A stretch of 64,000 nt of DNA from the NCBI GenBank assembly GCA_964476155.1, contig CAYYYS010000007.1, positions 35,592-99,591 on the forward strand, in the 5' to 3' direction. A model generated the notes under the pieces. It had not been told where the DNA came from and did not search any database. It worked only from the letters and a program-made list of their open reading frames with translations. This document shows positions 52,907 through 61,757 of this stretch, one piece after another. The stretch's first letter is position 1; every line of letters begins with the position of its first letter. The stretch is from JAHIYU01 sp964476155 (GTDB lineage: Bacteria > Krumholzibacteriota > Krumholzibacteriia > LZORAL124-64-63). The translations under genes and the position numbers were made by a program.

Positions 52907-52939
52907 GCGAAAACGGCCGTTTCCCCTCTGAAAAAGGGT

Positions 52940-52968
52940 TGCCCGTGTAAATTCACCATGCTAGATTG
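52940..52968 (+). promoter_or_regulatory. Promoter of radC and possibly the mre operon
   Basis: TTGCCC at 52940-52945 and TAGATT at 52963-52968, 17 nt apart. The predicted start near 52975 rules out the ATG at 52958 and supports the GTG at 52994. Confidence 0.6.
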
Positions 52969-52993
52969 GCGCATCCTCCCCTTGGGAGGTAGG

Positions 52994-53722
52994 GTGTTAA
53001 AAACAAAAGAGATACGGAAGTCGCACTTCGACAGGACGTCACAAGCGTGTCCGGTCGGGTCGCCGGGCGTGCAAAGTCCGCGCGGCCGGTTATGGCGTCT
53101 TGGTCCCAAGGCACTGTCTCCTGGTGAGATTCTTGCTCTCGTGATCGGTGCCGGCGGCGTGAATCCAGCCGCAGTGACCGCTGAGCGTTTGCTGTGCCGA
53201 TACGGGTCTCTGACGATGCTGGCCGGACTCGATCCGGACCTGTTGTGTCGAGAGACCGGTGTGGGCCCCGCGCGCGCGGCCCGGCTGACGGCGGCTTTCG
53301 AATTAGGTGCGCGGGCCTTGGACTTTTCCCCGACGCCGGCCCTGACGGTCCGACGTCCGGAAGACGCGTTGCCCTTGCTGGAGGCTGAATTCCGCGGCTG
53401 TGATCGGGAGCATTTCCTGTCGCTGCACCTGGACGCACGGCACCGGGTGACTCACGTGGAAACCGTGTCGATCGGTTGTCTGGACGCCTCGATCGTTCAT
53501 CCGCGCGAGGTGTTCAAGTCGGCCGTGGCTCGCGGCGGCGCCGCGGTCATCGTGGCACACAATCATCCGTCGGGTTGCGCGGAACCGAGCCGCGACGACC
53601 TGGCACTCACATCGCGGTTGTCCGATTGTGGACGGCTGCTGGGAATCGAATTGCTGGACCACATCATCGTGGGACGCGGCGAGTTCACGAGCATCCGGGA
53701 GTACGGTTGGCCCGGCGAGTGA
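52994..53722 (+). CDS. radC: RadC-family JAB/MPN-domain protein
   Basis: Conserved protein of unclear function, once tied to repair; the domain resembles a metallo-deubiquitinase fold. 242 residues from GTG 52994, with GGGAGG 4 nt upstream. The helix-hairpin-helix region has LGPKALSPGEILALVIGAGG and GVGPARAARL. The JAB motif is complete: EHFLSLHLDARHRV, HPREVFKSAV and the metal site AHNHPSGCAEPSRDDLAL. mreB follows after 36 nt, an order seen in many bacteria. Confidence 0.93.
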   Translation: MLKTKEIRKSHFDRTSQACPVGSPGVQSPRGRLWRLGPKALSPGEILALVIGAGGVNPAAVTAERLLCRYGSLTMLAGLDPDLLCRETGVGPARAARLTAAFELGARALDFSPTPALTVRRPEDALPLLEAEFRGCDREHFLSLHLDARHRVTHVETVSIGCLDASIVHPREVFKSAVARGGAAVIVAHNHPSGCAEPSRDDLALTSRLSDCGRLLGIELLDHIIVGRGEFTSIREYGWPGE

Positions 53723-53758
53723 CGGAGACGCGGCGATCGCGATACGGGAGGGACCAAA

Positions 53759-54793
53759 ATGTTCTCCAAGCTCAGCCAGTTCCTGACCAACGATATCGCC
53801 ATTGATCTGGGCACGGCCAATACGCTGGTCTACATCAAGGGCAAGGGTATCGTTCTGAACCAACCGTCGGTTGTGGCCCTCGATAAATCGACCGGCAAGG
53901 TCTACGCCGTGGGTAGCGAAGCCAAGGCCATGCTCGGCAAGACGCCCGATTCCATCCAGGCCATCCGGCCGCTGAAGGACGGCGTGATCGCCGACTTCGA
54001 GGTCACCGAATACATGCTGCGGGAGTTCATCCGCCAGGCCCAACGCAAACGGCATTTCATCGCGCCGCGCATCGTGATCTGCGTGCCGTCCGGCATCACC
54101 GAGGTGGAGAAGCGCGCGGTGCGCGATTCGGCCAAGCACGCCGGTGCCCGGGAAGTGTCCCTGGTGGCCGAGCCCATCGCGGCGGCCATCGGCGTGGGGC
54201 TGCCCGTGGATCAGCCCTCGGGCAACATGATCATCGATATCGGCGGCGGCACGACGGAGATCGCGGTCATCGCGCTGAACGGCATCGTCTGTGATACGTC
54301 GATCCGCGTGGGCGGCGACGAGATGGACGCGGTGATCGTCAACTACATCAAGAAGAACCACAACCTGTTGATCGGCGACCAGACGGCCGAGCACATCAAG
54401 AAGTCCATCGGCTCCGCGTTCAAGCTCGAGAACGAGGAAGAGATGGAGGTCAAGGGACTAGACCAGGTCACCGGTATCCCCAAGATCCAGAAGGTCTCCA
54501 CCCTGGAGATCCGCGAAGCGCTCCAGGAACCGATCCTGTCCATCGTCGACGCCCTCAAGCACGCCCTGGAGCAGACCCCTCCCGAACTGGCGGCGGACAT
54601 CAAGGATCGCGGCATCGTCATGACCGGCGGTGGCGCCATGTTGCGCGGCATGCCCGAACTCCTGCGCGAGCATACCGATCTGCCCATCAACCTCATGGAC
54701 GATCCCCTGTTCTGCGTGGTGCTGGGCACGGGCAAGATTCTCGACGACTTCGACAAGTACCGCCCCGTGGTCATGAAGAGCACTCGCGACTGA
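53759..54793 (+). CDS. mreB: Rod shape-determining protein MreB
   Basis: Actin-like filament protein that guides lateral wall synthesis. The 344 residues carry the ATPase motifs IDLGTANTLVYIKGKGIV, VSLVAEPIAAAIGVGL, MIIDIGGGTTEIAVIAL and GIVMTGGGAMLRGMPELL. The N-terminal amphipathic segment (FSKLSQFLTND) suits membrane attachment. It starts the mreB-mreC-mreD-mrdA-rodA cluster. Length and motifs are normal, so the cell should be rod-shaped or curved. Confidence 0.97.
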   Translation: MFSKLSQFLTNDIAIDLGTANTLVYIKGKGIVLNQPSVVALDKSTGKVYAVGSEAKAMLGKTPDSIQAIRPLKDGVIADFEVTEYMLREFIRQAQRKRHFIAPRIVICVPSGITEVEKRAVRDSAKHAGAREVSLVAEPIAAAIGVGLPVDQPSGNMIIDIGGGTTEIAVIALNGIVCDTSIRVGGDEMDAVIVNYIKKNHNLLIGDQTAEHIKKSIGSAFKLENEEEMEVKGLDQVTGIPKIQKVSTLEIREALQEPILSIVDALKHALEQTPPELAADIKDRGIVMTGGGAMLRGMPELLREHTDLPINLMDDPLFCVVLGTGKILDDFDKYRPVVMKSTRD

Positions 54794-54809
54794 TCGGGGA
54801 GGGAGGCGC

Positions 54810-55691
54810 ATGGCCGGGAACCTAGCACTCCAATCGAAGCGTGTGGAGCGGCTGGCGCTGGCGCTGTGCCTGATCGTCTCGATGGCCCTGCTGGCGTTAC
54901 CTACAAGGCAACGTATCCACGTGGCCGATATCCTCGGCATGATCCTGACCTCACCCTACTACCGGACGGTCGAATTCGGTCGCGACGTGACCCGCGTGGG
55001 CCGCGAGAACAACCGTCTTCGCGCGGAGATCGCGACCTTGCGCCTCCAGCAGCAGGCGTCGATCCGGTTTCGCCGTGATCGCGACGGTCTGCGGCGCGCT
55101 CTCGATCTGATGGGTGTGGCGCCGGCGGCGCTGGTGCCCTGCGAAGTGGAACGGCGGCGCGTAGCCGGTTCGGCGTCCATGGTGAGGGTTCACGCTGCAC
55201 AGCCTGTGGCCTGGCAACGTTATCAACCGGTGATCACGACGGAAGGACTTGTCGGACGCGTTCATACGGTGACGGGTCAACGGACCGCCTGGGTGGAACT
55301 GCTCACGTCACCGGGATTGGCCGTCACCTGTGAACTCGACCGCAGCGGGTTGCCCGGAATCCTGCACGCGCGCGGGGGGGACTTTGATCTGGCGCTGATC
55401 GGGCGGGACGAGGACGTGCGGGTGGGTGACGAGGTTGTCTCGTCGGACATCGCCATGATCTACGGGGAGGGCGAGCACCAGGGCGGCCGTTTGCCGCGCG
55501 GTCTGCCCGTGGGCGTGGTCTCCGAGGTCTCCTCGCCACCCGAGCAGATCTTCAAGTCCGTGCGCGTGGAACCCCTGTCCTCGTTCAGCAGTCTCGACGT
55601 GGTATTCGTGGTCGTCGGCACCGGCGACTGGTTCATCACGCAGTCGCCGGATACGCTCGTGCCGGCGACCGACGGGGGAGGGACGCCGTGA
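54810..55691 (+). CDS. mreC: Rod shape-determining protein MreC
   Basis: Membrane-anchored scaffold that links MreB to the wall-synthesis enzymes. In 293 residues an N-terminal transmembrane helix (LALALCLIVSMALLALPT) is followed by a coiled coil (GRENNRLRAEIATLRLQQQA) and two beta domains. The latter show the family patterns TEGLVGRVHTVTG and GLPVGVVSEVSSPP. GGAGGG lies before the ATG. It overlaps mreD by 4 nt. Confidence 0.93.
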   Translation: MAGNLALQSKRVERLALALCLIVSMALLALPTRQRIHVADILGMILTSPYYRTVEFGRDVTRVGRENNRLRAEIATLRLQQQASIRFRRDRDGLRRALDLMGVAPAALVPCEVERRRVAGSASMVRVHAAQPVAWQRYQPVITTEGLVGRVHTVTGQRTAWVELLTSPGLAVTCELDRSGLPGILHARGGDFDLALIGRDEDVRVGDEVVSSDIAMIYGEGEHQGGRLPRGLPVGVVSEVSSPPEQIFKSVRVEPLSSFSSLDVVFVVVGTGDWFITQSPDTLVPATDGGGTP

Positions 55692-56179
55692 ACCGGTTTC
55701 TGCGCACGACCCTCCTGCTGGCAACCGTGGCCCTGGCCGGCAACGTGCTGCTTGCGCCGATCATCGCTTTTGGTCCCATCGCGCCGGACTTCGGGCTCAT
55801 TGCCCTGGCGATCCTGGCGCTGAGCGAAGGGGCATTCGCCGGCACGGCGGGCGGATTCGTGCTGGGACTCGTCGCCGACACCGCCATCCCCAACCTGCTC
55901 GGCCTGAATGCCCTGTGCAAGTCGCTGGCGGGTTATCTGGTGGGACGTGCGCGATCCAGGCTGGTGGTCGGCCTGCCGCTGGTGGAAGCCAGCGTGGTGA
56001 CGCTGATGACCCTGGGACATGACCTGCTCTACCTGATCGGACAGAGCTGGCTTTCGGAAGGGCCCTTCTTCAGACCGCTGTTTACCGTCGTGGTACCGTC
56101 TGCTCTCTACACGGGGCTGCTGTCGCTGCCCCTGATCCGCCTGGCGGATTTCCTGCATCTGCTGCGGCGCGAAGAATGA
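55688..56179 (+). CDS. mreD: Rod shape-determining protein MreD
   Basis: Small polytopic membrane protein of the elongasome. 163 residues with about five hydrophobic segments, including TTLLLATVALAGNVLLAPII and GFVLGLVADTAIPNLLGLNA; the latter block is conserved in MreD. GTG start overlaps the mreC stop. Sequence conservation of the family is low, and position between mreC and mrdA gives most of the support. Confidence 0.88.
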   Translation: MNRFLRTTLLLATVALAGNVLLAPIIAFGPIAPDFGLIALAILALSEGAFAGTAGGFVLGLVADTAIPNLLGLNALCKSLAGYLVGRARSRLVVGLPLVEASVVTLMTLGHDLLYLIGQSWLSEGPFFRPLFTVVVPSALYTGLLSLPLIRLADFLHLLRREE

Positions 56180-56195
56180 TCGGGGGATGGTAGCG

Positions 56196-57956
56196 ATGCG
56201 GGGCGCCAACATACTCCAGGCCCGGATCCTACGCGGACTCATCCTGCTGTCTTGCGGTGTGATCGTTATCGAGCTGTTCGTGCTGCAGATCCTCAAGCAC
56301 GATCACTACAAGGGCCAGTCACTCCAGAACCGCCAGGTCCAGCTCCGCGTCAAGCCGCCGCGGGGGCGCATCCTGGATCGCGAAGGGTGCGTACTGGCCG
56401 ACAACGTGTACATCGCCGACATCACCCTGCCTTGCGCCAGTCTCGCCGACGATGGCCCCGACAGCACCCTGACCAAGCTCATCAGCTGGTTCGACATGCC
56501 GGTGGACGAGACCCTCGAACGACTCGGTGAGCAGAAGTCCGCCGGACGCCCGCGTCTGACCCTGATGGCCAACGCGGATATGCCGCAACTTGCAGCAGTG
56601 GAGGAACGCCGCCGTGAACTGCCCGGCGCGCGCGTGGAAACCCGTGCCCGTCGCCGCTATACCGAGAGCGCCCTTTTCGCCCACATCATCGGGTATGTGG
56701 GCGAAGTGCGGGCCGATGAGGTGGGCGACGACGACGATCACACCGCCTACCGACCCGGCGACACGGTCGGCCGTGAAGGGCTCGAGGCCGCCTGGGAAGA
56801 TGTTCTGCGCGGAGAGCCCGGCCTCTTTCTCAAGGAGGTCAACGCGGTGGGTCGCGTGGTGGGACAGCGTGACGTACCCCTGCGCCCTGTCATCCCGGGA
56901 CGGGATGTCACCCTATCCTTGTCACGATCCCTGCAGGACAGCCTGTCGATCGCCATGGCCGATCGACCGGGCGCCGCGATCGCCGTATCCCTGCCGACGG
57001 GTGAGGTATTGGCGGCCATCAGCAACCCGGCCTACGATCCCAACCTGTTCGTCACGGGCATCAGCTCACGTCAGTGGCAGGCCCTGCTCGACGATCCGCG
57101 TCATCCCTTCCTCAACCGATTGGTCCAAGCTACTTACCCACCCGGTTCGCCCTACAAGATCGTAACATCCCTGGCCGGCCTCGAAGCCAAGGTTGTGGGG
57201 AAGTGGACCCATTACGACCCCTGTTACGGCGCCTACCAGTTCGGCAACCGCGCCTTCCGTTGCTGGAAGCGCTCGGGTCACGGCGACCTGGATCATGTCG
57301 GTGGCTTTACGTACTCATGCGACGTTTTCTACTATCAACTCGGTCTACGCCTGGAACTGGAGCAACTCGGCGAGATGGCCCGGCTGCTGGGGTTCGGGCG
57401 GACCGTGGGGTCTCCGTTCCCCGGCGAGGTCTCCGGCAATATCCCCGACACCAAATGGTACGATGACCATTATGGGGCCGGTCGCTGGACACGAGGCGTG
57501 ATGTTGAACAACGCCATCGGACAGGGCGAGATCCTGGTCACGCCCCTGCAGATGGTCGTGATGACGGCACGAGTGGCCCTGAACGATCGTGACTTGACGC
57601 CGACGTTCCAGATCCTCGATGAACCGTCGACGCCGCACCCGGTACGTTCCCTGCCCATCGCCGACGAGAATCTGGACTGGTTGCGAGACGCCATGACCCG
57701 AGTGATCGACATGGGGACCGGGACCAGGGCCCGGCTGGATGCCATCGAAGTGGCCGGCAAGACAGGCACCGCGGAAAATCCCCACGGCGAGGATCATGCC
57801 TGGTTCGTCTGTTTCGCGCCGACCTCGGCGCCGGTGGTGGCTTTCGTGGCCATCCTTGAGCACGGCGGACACGGCGGCGCCGTTGCCGCGCCGGTAGCCG
57901 CCCGCTGGCTCTCGGCTTTTTTCGAGTGGCGCGCTCGTCTGGGAGGTGAAGCCTGA
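56196..57956 (+). CDS. mrdA: Penicillin-binding protein 2 (elongation transpeptidase)
   Basis: Class B PBP that crosslinks lateral-wall peptidoglycan with RodA. I prefer ATG 56196 (9 nt after GGGGG) over ATG 56187, which touches it. In 586 residues an N-terminal anchor (RGLILLSCGVIVIELFVLQI) and dimerisation domain (PPRGRILDREG, RRYTESALFAHIIGYVGEV) precede the transpeptidase domain. Active-site motifs: PPGSPYKI (Ser-x-x-Lys), YSCDVFYYQLG (Ser-x-Asp) and AGKTGTAE. Pro replaces the usual Thr in PGSTFK. Confidence 0.94.
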   Translation: MRGANILQARILRGLILLSCGVIVIELFVLQILKHDHYKGQSLQNRQVQLRVKPPRGRILDREGCVLADNVYIADITLPCASLADDGPDSTLTKLISWFDMPVDETLERLGEQKSAGRPRLTLMANADMPQLAAVEERRRELPGARVETRARRRYTESALFAHIIGYVGEVRADEVGDDDDHTAYRPGDTVGREGLEAAWEDVLRGEPGLFLKEVNAVGRVVGQRDVPLRPVIPGRDVTLSLSRSLQDSLSIAMADRPGAAIAVSLPTGEVLAAISNPAYDPNLFVTGISSRQWQALLDDPRHPFLNRLVQATYPPGSPYKIVTSLAGLEAKVVGKWTHYDPCYGAYQFGNRAFRCWKRSGHGDLDHVGGFTYSCDVFYYQLGLRLELEQLGEMARLLGFGRTVGSPFPGEVSGNIPDTKWYDDHYGAGRWTRGVMLNNAIGQGEILVTPLQMVVMTARVALNDRDLTPTFQILDEPSTPHPVRSLPIADENLDWLRDAMTRVIDMGTGTRARLDAIEVAGKTGTAENPHGEDHAWFVCFAPTSAPVVAFVAILEHGGHGGAVAAPVAARWLSAFFEWRARLGGEA

Positions 57957-59227
57957 TGCGAATGGACTGGTTTCCCCGTACACCCTCGGGTGCAATTCTC
58001 CTGTGGACCTTCGCAGCACTGTGCCTCTACAGCCTGGCCACGCTCTGGAGCGTGACCGAGGGGATTCGCGGCCCCTATGAAATGAGCGACTCGGGTATCG
58101 CCAAGTCGGTCTTCTGGCGTCAGGTGATCTGGATCGGCATCGGCTGGGTTGCGCTGCTGGTGGCCATGCGTACGTCGCTCCAGTTTTTCGAGGAAGCCGC
58201 ACCCCTGCTCTATCTGGTGGCGGTGCTGTTGCTGGCGCTGGTTCTGATGGTGGCGCCCGAAGTGGCCGGTGCCCGGCGCTGGTTTGTCCTCGGACCTTTC
58301 CGCATGCAGCCTTCGGAGCCGGCCAAGGTCGCCCTGGTGCTCGTGCTGGCGCGCCTGTTCAGCAGCTATGTTTCCCGGCAACGTCAACTGCTACCGGTGA
58401 TCGCCTCGCTGCTCCTGGCCGCATTGCCCATGGCGCTCGTGTTGCGGGAGCCGGACCTGGGGACGAGTCTCGTCTACGTGGCCCTGTGGCTCGGCGCCGT
58501 TTTCTGGTTCGGCCTGTCCTGGGTCTTCATCCTGAGCGTGGGGTCGCCACTGCTGAGCGCCATATTCAACTTTTATTCCGAGTCGGTGATCCATCAGGCC
58601 TGGCCCTGGGGTGCCTACCTGCTGGTGCTGATGGCCGGTCTCACGGTGGCAAGATTTCGCCTGCTGGAGAGTTTCCTGCTGGTGCTGGCGAATATCGCCG
58701 CGGGTGTGGGCGTGTCGTTCTTCTGGGATGGGCTCAAGCCCTACCAGCAGGAGCGTATCCTCACCTTCTTCGATCCCACTCGCGATCAGTTCGGCACCGG
58801 CTACCAGGCTATCCAGTCCAAGGTGGCCATCGGCTCGGGTGGGCTCTTCGGGACCGAATACCTGCAGGGAACCCAGAAGGGACTGGCTTTTCTGCCCGAA
58901 CGCCATACGGATTTCATTTTCTCGGTCGTGGGCGAGGAACTCGGTTTCATCGGGGCGATTCTGCTGATCGCGCTGTACATGATCATTGTCCTGAAGGGTC
59001 TGGAGATCGCCAGCAAGGCCCGTAAATCATTCTCGTCGCTGGTCGCGGTGGGCGTGACGGTATATTTTGCCTTTCACGTGATCGTGAACATCGCGATCAC
59101 CACGGGTCTGCTACCGGTGACGGGCCTGCCGTTGCCGATAATGAGCTACGGCGGCTCGAACCTCGTTGTGTCGGCTTTCATGTTGGGGCTGCTGGTCAAC
59201 ATCGGCTCGCGGACCTTCGAATCCTGA
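57956..59227 (+). CDS. rodA: Peptidoglycan glycosyltransferase RodA
   Basis: SEDS-family polymerase that works with PBP2. The ATG overlaps the mrdA stop by one base (TGATG). In 423 residues about ten hydrophobic segments are seen. Conserved SEDS blocks: RRWFVLGPFRMQPSEPAKVA, LPMALVLREPDLGTSLVY, GSGGLFGTEYLQGTQKGLAF, PERHTDFIFSVVGEELGF and LPLPIMSYGGSNLVVSA. All are intact and length is normal. Confidence 0.95.
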   Translation: MRMDWFPRTPSGAILLWTFAALCLYSLATLWSVTEGIRGPYEMSDSGIAKSVFWRQVIWIGIGWVALLVAMRTSLQFFEEAAPLLYLVAVLLLALVLMVAPEVAGARRWFVLGPFRMQPSEPAKVALVLVLARLFSSYVSRQRQLLPVIASLLLAALPMALVLREPDLGTSLVYVALWLGAVFWFGLSWVFILSVGSPLLSAIFNFYSESVIHQAWPWGAYLLVLMAGLTVARFRLLESFLLVLANIAAGVGVSFFWDGLKPYQQERILTFFDPTRDQFGTGYQAIQSKVAIGSGGLFGTEYLQGTQKGLAFLPERHTDFIFSVVGEELGFIGAILLIALYMIIVLKGLEIASKARKSFSSLVAVGVTVYFAFHVIVNIAITTGLLPVTGLPLPIMSYGGSNLVVSAFMLGLLVNIGSRTFES

Positions 59228-59253
59228 TCCCAGGGACCTGAAGAGAGGACGCC

Positions 59254-60009
59254 ATGCATCCGCAGTTATTCGGCATCATCAAGAGCTTCGGCGTGCTGCT
59301 CGCACTGAGCTTCGTGATCGGCTTCTGGTTGAGTGTGTACCGCGGACGCCGGCGCGGCTTCGAGCCGGACCTGGTCCTCGACTTCTGTCTGACGGTGATG
59401 ATCTCTTCGATCGTCGGCGTGAGGCTCTTCTACGTCATCACCCATCCCACGGAATTCCAGCCGTGGTACGAGGCGTTCCTGCTCTGGCGGGGCGGTCTCA
59501 CGCTCTACGGCGGCATTCTCCTGGCTATCGGTGCGGTCTGGTTCTTCTGTCGTCGTCGCGGCGTTCCGTTCCTGTCCATGGCCGACGTGCTCGCACCCCA
59601 GGTGGCCCTGGGCATCGGCATTACGCGTCTCGGTTGCTTCCTGAACGGGTGCTGTTACGGCAAGCCCACCGATGGACCGTTCGGTATGAGTTTTCCCGAG
59701 ACCTGCGCCGCGGGTTGGGAAACCGACTGCGCGGTGATTCATCCCACTCAGCTCTACAGTTCGCTGGGCGGTTTTATGGCCTTTGCCTTGACCCTGCTCT
59801 GGGAACGGTGGTCGTACTTCGAGGGCGCGACCTTCGCTCGTTTCATCCTGCTCTACGGGCTTTCCCGGTTCCTTGTGGATTTCTGGCGCGACTATGAGGC
59901 GGGCGCGGTCGGACCGCTCGGCCTGACCACCAGCCAGTGGATCAGCCTCGGCCTGATGGCCCTCGGTGTCGTTCTGCTGTTCGTCCGGCGGCGAGCCGGA
60001 GCGCGGTGA
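59254..60009 (+). CDS. lgt: Prolipoprotein diacylglyceryl transferase
   Basis: Attaches diacylglycerol to the lipobox cysteine of prelipoproteins at the inner membrane. In 251 residues with about seven transmembrane segments, the signature reads LTLYGGILLAIGAVWFFC, then ALGIGITRLGCFLNGCCYGK, ending FARFILLYGLSRFLVDFWRD. The Lgt Arg and conserved Gly-Cys block are present. The extra Cys pair NGCCYG is typical of FCB and cyanobacterial forms. Overlaps the next gene by one base. Confidence 0.93.
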   Translation: MHPQLFGIIKSFGVLLALSFVIGFWLSVYRGRRRGFEPDLVLDFCLTVMISSIVGVRLFYVITHPTEFQPWYEAFLLWRGGLTLYGGILLAIGAVWFFCRRRGVPFLSMADVLAPQVALGIGITRLGCFLNGCCYGKPTDGPFGMSFPETCAAGWETDCAVIHPTQLYSSLGGFMAFALTLLWERWSYFEGATFARFILLYGLSRFLVDFWRDYEAGAVGPLGLTTSQWISLGLMALGVVLLFVRRRAGAR

Positions 60010-60905
60010 TGGCCGGCCCGAATCCCGAAACGCTCACCCTGATTCCGGACGCGTCCGGTTGGTTGCGCGGCGGCGAGCCCTGGTGTCCCGTCGCGCCGTT
60101 CTACGCCGTGCTGGGCGATCCCATCGCGCACTCCCTCTCGCCGCTTATCCAGGGCGCGGCCCTGCGTGCGGCGGACCTTCCCTACGACTATCGCGCCGTG
60201 CGGATCGCTCATCACGAGTTGGCGCGTCTCCTGCACAACCGGGGCCGTCTCCGGCTGGCTGGTTTCAACGTGACGGCGCCCCACAAGCGGGCCGTGGCTG
60301 AACTTTGCGACGATTTGAGCGATGCCGCGCGCAGGGCCGGGGCAGTGAACACCGTGCGTGTTCGCGACGACGGCTGGGTGGGACACAACACGGACGTGGG
60401 CGGCGTTCGCGAGGTCTTGTCCGCGGGGCTGGGCGAGGACCGATGCCGGAACGGTCTGGTCCTGGGGGCGGGAGGAGCGGCTCGGGCCGTCGTTGTGGCC
60501 CTGATTGAAATGGGCTTAGACACTGTGAGAGTCCTGGCCCGACCGGGGGAGAGTCGCGACGACATGAAGGCCTGGTTGGACGTCGGGGATGATCCCTTAC
60601 GGACGGTGAGACTCCTGGACTGGGAGACCTCGTCAGATAGCCTTGGCTTCACGACGGACTATCTATGTGTTTCCTGCGTGTCGAAAGATGTGACGCCGCC
60701 ATCATCGCTGGTGGATCCCACGACGTGCACGCTGTGGTTGGATATGAATTACGGTGATGGCGCGACGCTCCCGCGCGGGCTTTCCCGCGGCCGCCATCAC
60801 GACGGTCTGTCCGTGTTGCTGGCCCAGGGAGCCCTCTCGTTCGCTTGGTGGTTCAATCGCGATGCACCCCGCCGGGTCATGGCCGACGCTTTGGCCTCCA
60901 TCTGA
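60009..60905 (+). CDS. aroE: Shikimate dehydrogenase
   Basis: NADPH-dependent reduction of 3-dehydroshikimate in aromatic amino-acid synthesis. ATG 60009 overlaps the lgt stop (TGATG); the longer frame is not supported. In 298 residues: YAVLGDPIAHSLSPLIQGAA, GFNVTAPHKRAVAEL (catalytic Lys), AGAVNTV, GHNTDVGGV and the Rossmann motif LGAGGAARAVVVAL. The C-terminal region (LDMNYGDGATL) departs from the usual DMVY motif. About 30 residues precede the core at the N terminus. Confidence 0.92.
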   Translation: MAGPNPETLTLIPDASGWLRGGEPWCPVAPFYAVLGDPIAHSLSPLIQGAALRAADLPYDYRAVRIAHHELARLLHNRGRLRLAGFNVTAPHKRAVAELCDDLSDAARRAGAVNTVRVRDDGWVGHNTDVGGVREVLSAGLGEDRCRNGLVLGAGGAARAVVVALIEMGLDTVRVLARPGESRDDMKAWLDVGDDPLRTVRLLDWETSSDSLGFTTDYLCVSCVSKDVTPPSSLVDPTTCTLWLDMNYGDGATLPRGLSRGRHHDGLSVLLAQGALSFAWWFNRDAPRRVMADALASI

Positions 60906-60945
60906 AATCTCCCGCATCCCTTCCTCCCGGATCGGCAAGATCGTC

Positions 60946-61683
60946 GTGACGCATTGGTGTTGTCGGCTGGGTAACGCCTTGTTGGAAGTCTTGCTGCCCG
61001 TCGCCTGCCGGGTCTGTGGCCAGGCCGTGGCATCCGAAATGCGGGGAGCTCGTGTCGAGGGACTCCGCTGGTGCGATGCCCCGGTCCTCTGTCGCGACTG
61101 CGCGACGAGGGTTCTGGCACCGGCACCGCTGGCCGGTGTCATCGGCGATGGTGATGTCGCGGTCACCGCGTGCGGCGGGATGCGGACCTGCGCGGATCTG
61201 GTGGACGCGGTATCGGCGTGGAAATATCGCGGGCGTCGGGGTCTGGCCTGGCCCTTGGCGGATCTGGCCGGGCAGGCCTGGGATCTGGCGGTCGCGACGG
61301 GGGGGGACGTGGATCGTCTCGTGCCGGTGCCGTTGCACGGTCGCCGTCTGCGCGAGCGGGGCTTCAACCAGGCAGAAGTGTTGGCGCGATTGCTGGGAAA
61401 CGCGCGGGACGTGGTGGTGTCGCCGGATCTCGTACGACGTATCCGCGCCACGGTCCAACAGGCCAAGCTGCCGTCCCGGCAAGAGGTTCGGGATCAAAAC
61501 GTGTGCGGTGTGTTCGCCGCTCGGTCGCGTGACAACGGTGAAGCGGCACGGGTGGGGCTGATCGATGATCTCGTGACCAGCGGCGCCACGGCGGCCGCCG
61601 TGGCGGCGAGTCTGGCTGGGGCGGGATGGCGCGTATCCTGGGTACTGGCGCCCGGTTTGGCGATGGATCGCCAGCATACTTGA
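60946..61683 (+). CDS. comF: ComF-family phosphoribosyltransferase-like protein
   Basis: Relative of phosphoribosyltransferases linked to DNA uptake in competent bacteria. The start is uncertain: GTG 60946 has no clear Shine-Dalgarno site, but homology begins soon after (LLPVACRVCGQAV). A four-Cys zinc-finger-like block (CRVCG, later WCD and CRDC) is followed by VPVPLHGRRLRERGFNQAEV. The PRPP loop reads VGLIDDLVTSGATAAAVAAS. About 245 residues, normal for ComF. Function outside competence is unknown. Confidence 0.88.
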   Translation: MTHWCCRLGNALLEVLLPVACRVCGQAVASEMRGARVEGLRWCDAPVLCRDCATRVLAPAPLAGVIGDGDVAVTACGGMRTCADLVDAVSAWKYRGRRGLAWPLADLAGQAWDLAVATGGDVDRLVPVPLHGRRLRERGFNQAEVLARLLGNARDVVVSPDLVRRIRATVQQAKLPSRQEVRDQNVCGVFAARSRDNGEAARVGLIDDLVTSGATAAAVAASLAGAGWRVSWVLAPGLAMDRQHT

Positions 61684-61708
61684 CAGTATTGACCGGTCTA
61701 TCTACCAT
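61680..61708 (+). promoter_or_regulatory. Promoter of pgk
   Basis: TTGACA at 61680-61685 and TACCAT at 61703-61708 with 17 nt between. The -35 box overlaps the comF stop codon. Predicted start about 43 nt before the pgk ATG. Confidence 0.68.
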
Positions 61709-61757
61709 CTCGCACGCACTGGCAAGAAATCAACGTCCGGAACGAGGGATTGGCGCG

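Noticed and set aside
52958..52993. ATG at 52958 as the radC start
   Set aside because: It overlaps the predicted -10 box and would lie upstream of the transcription start; GTG 52994 has GGGAGG before it.
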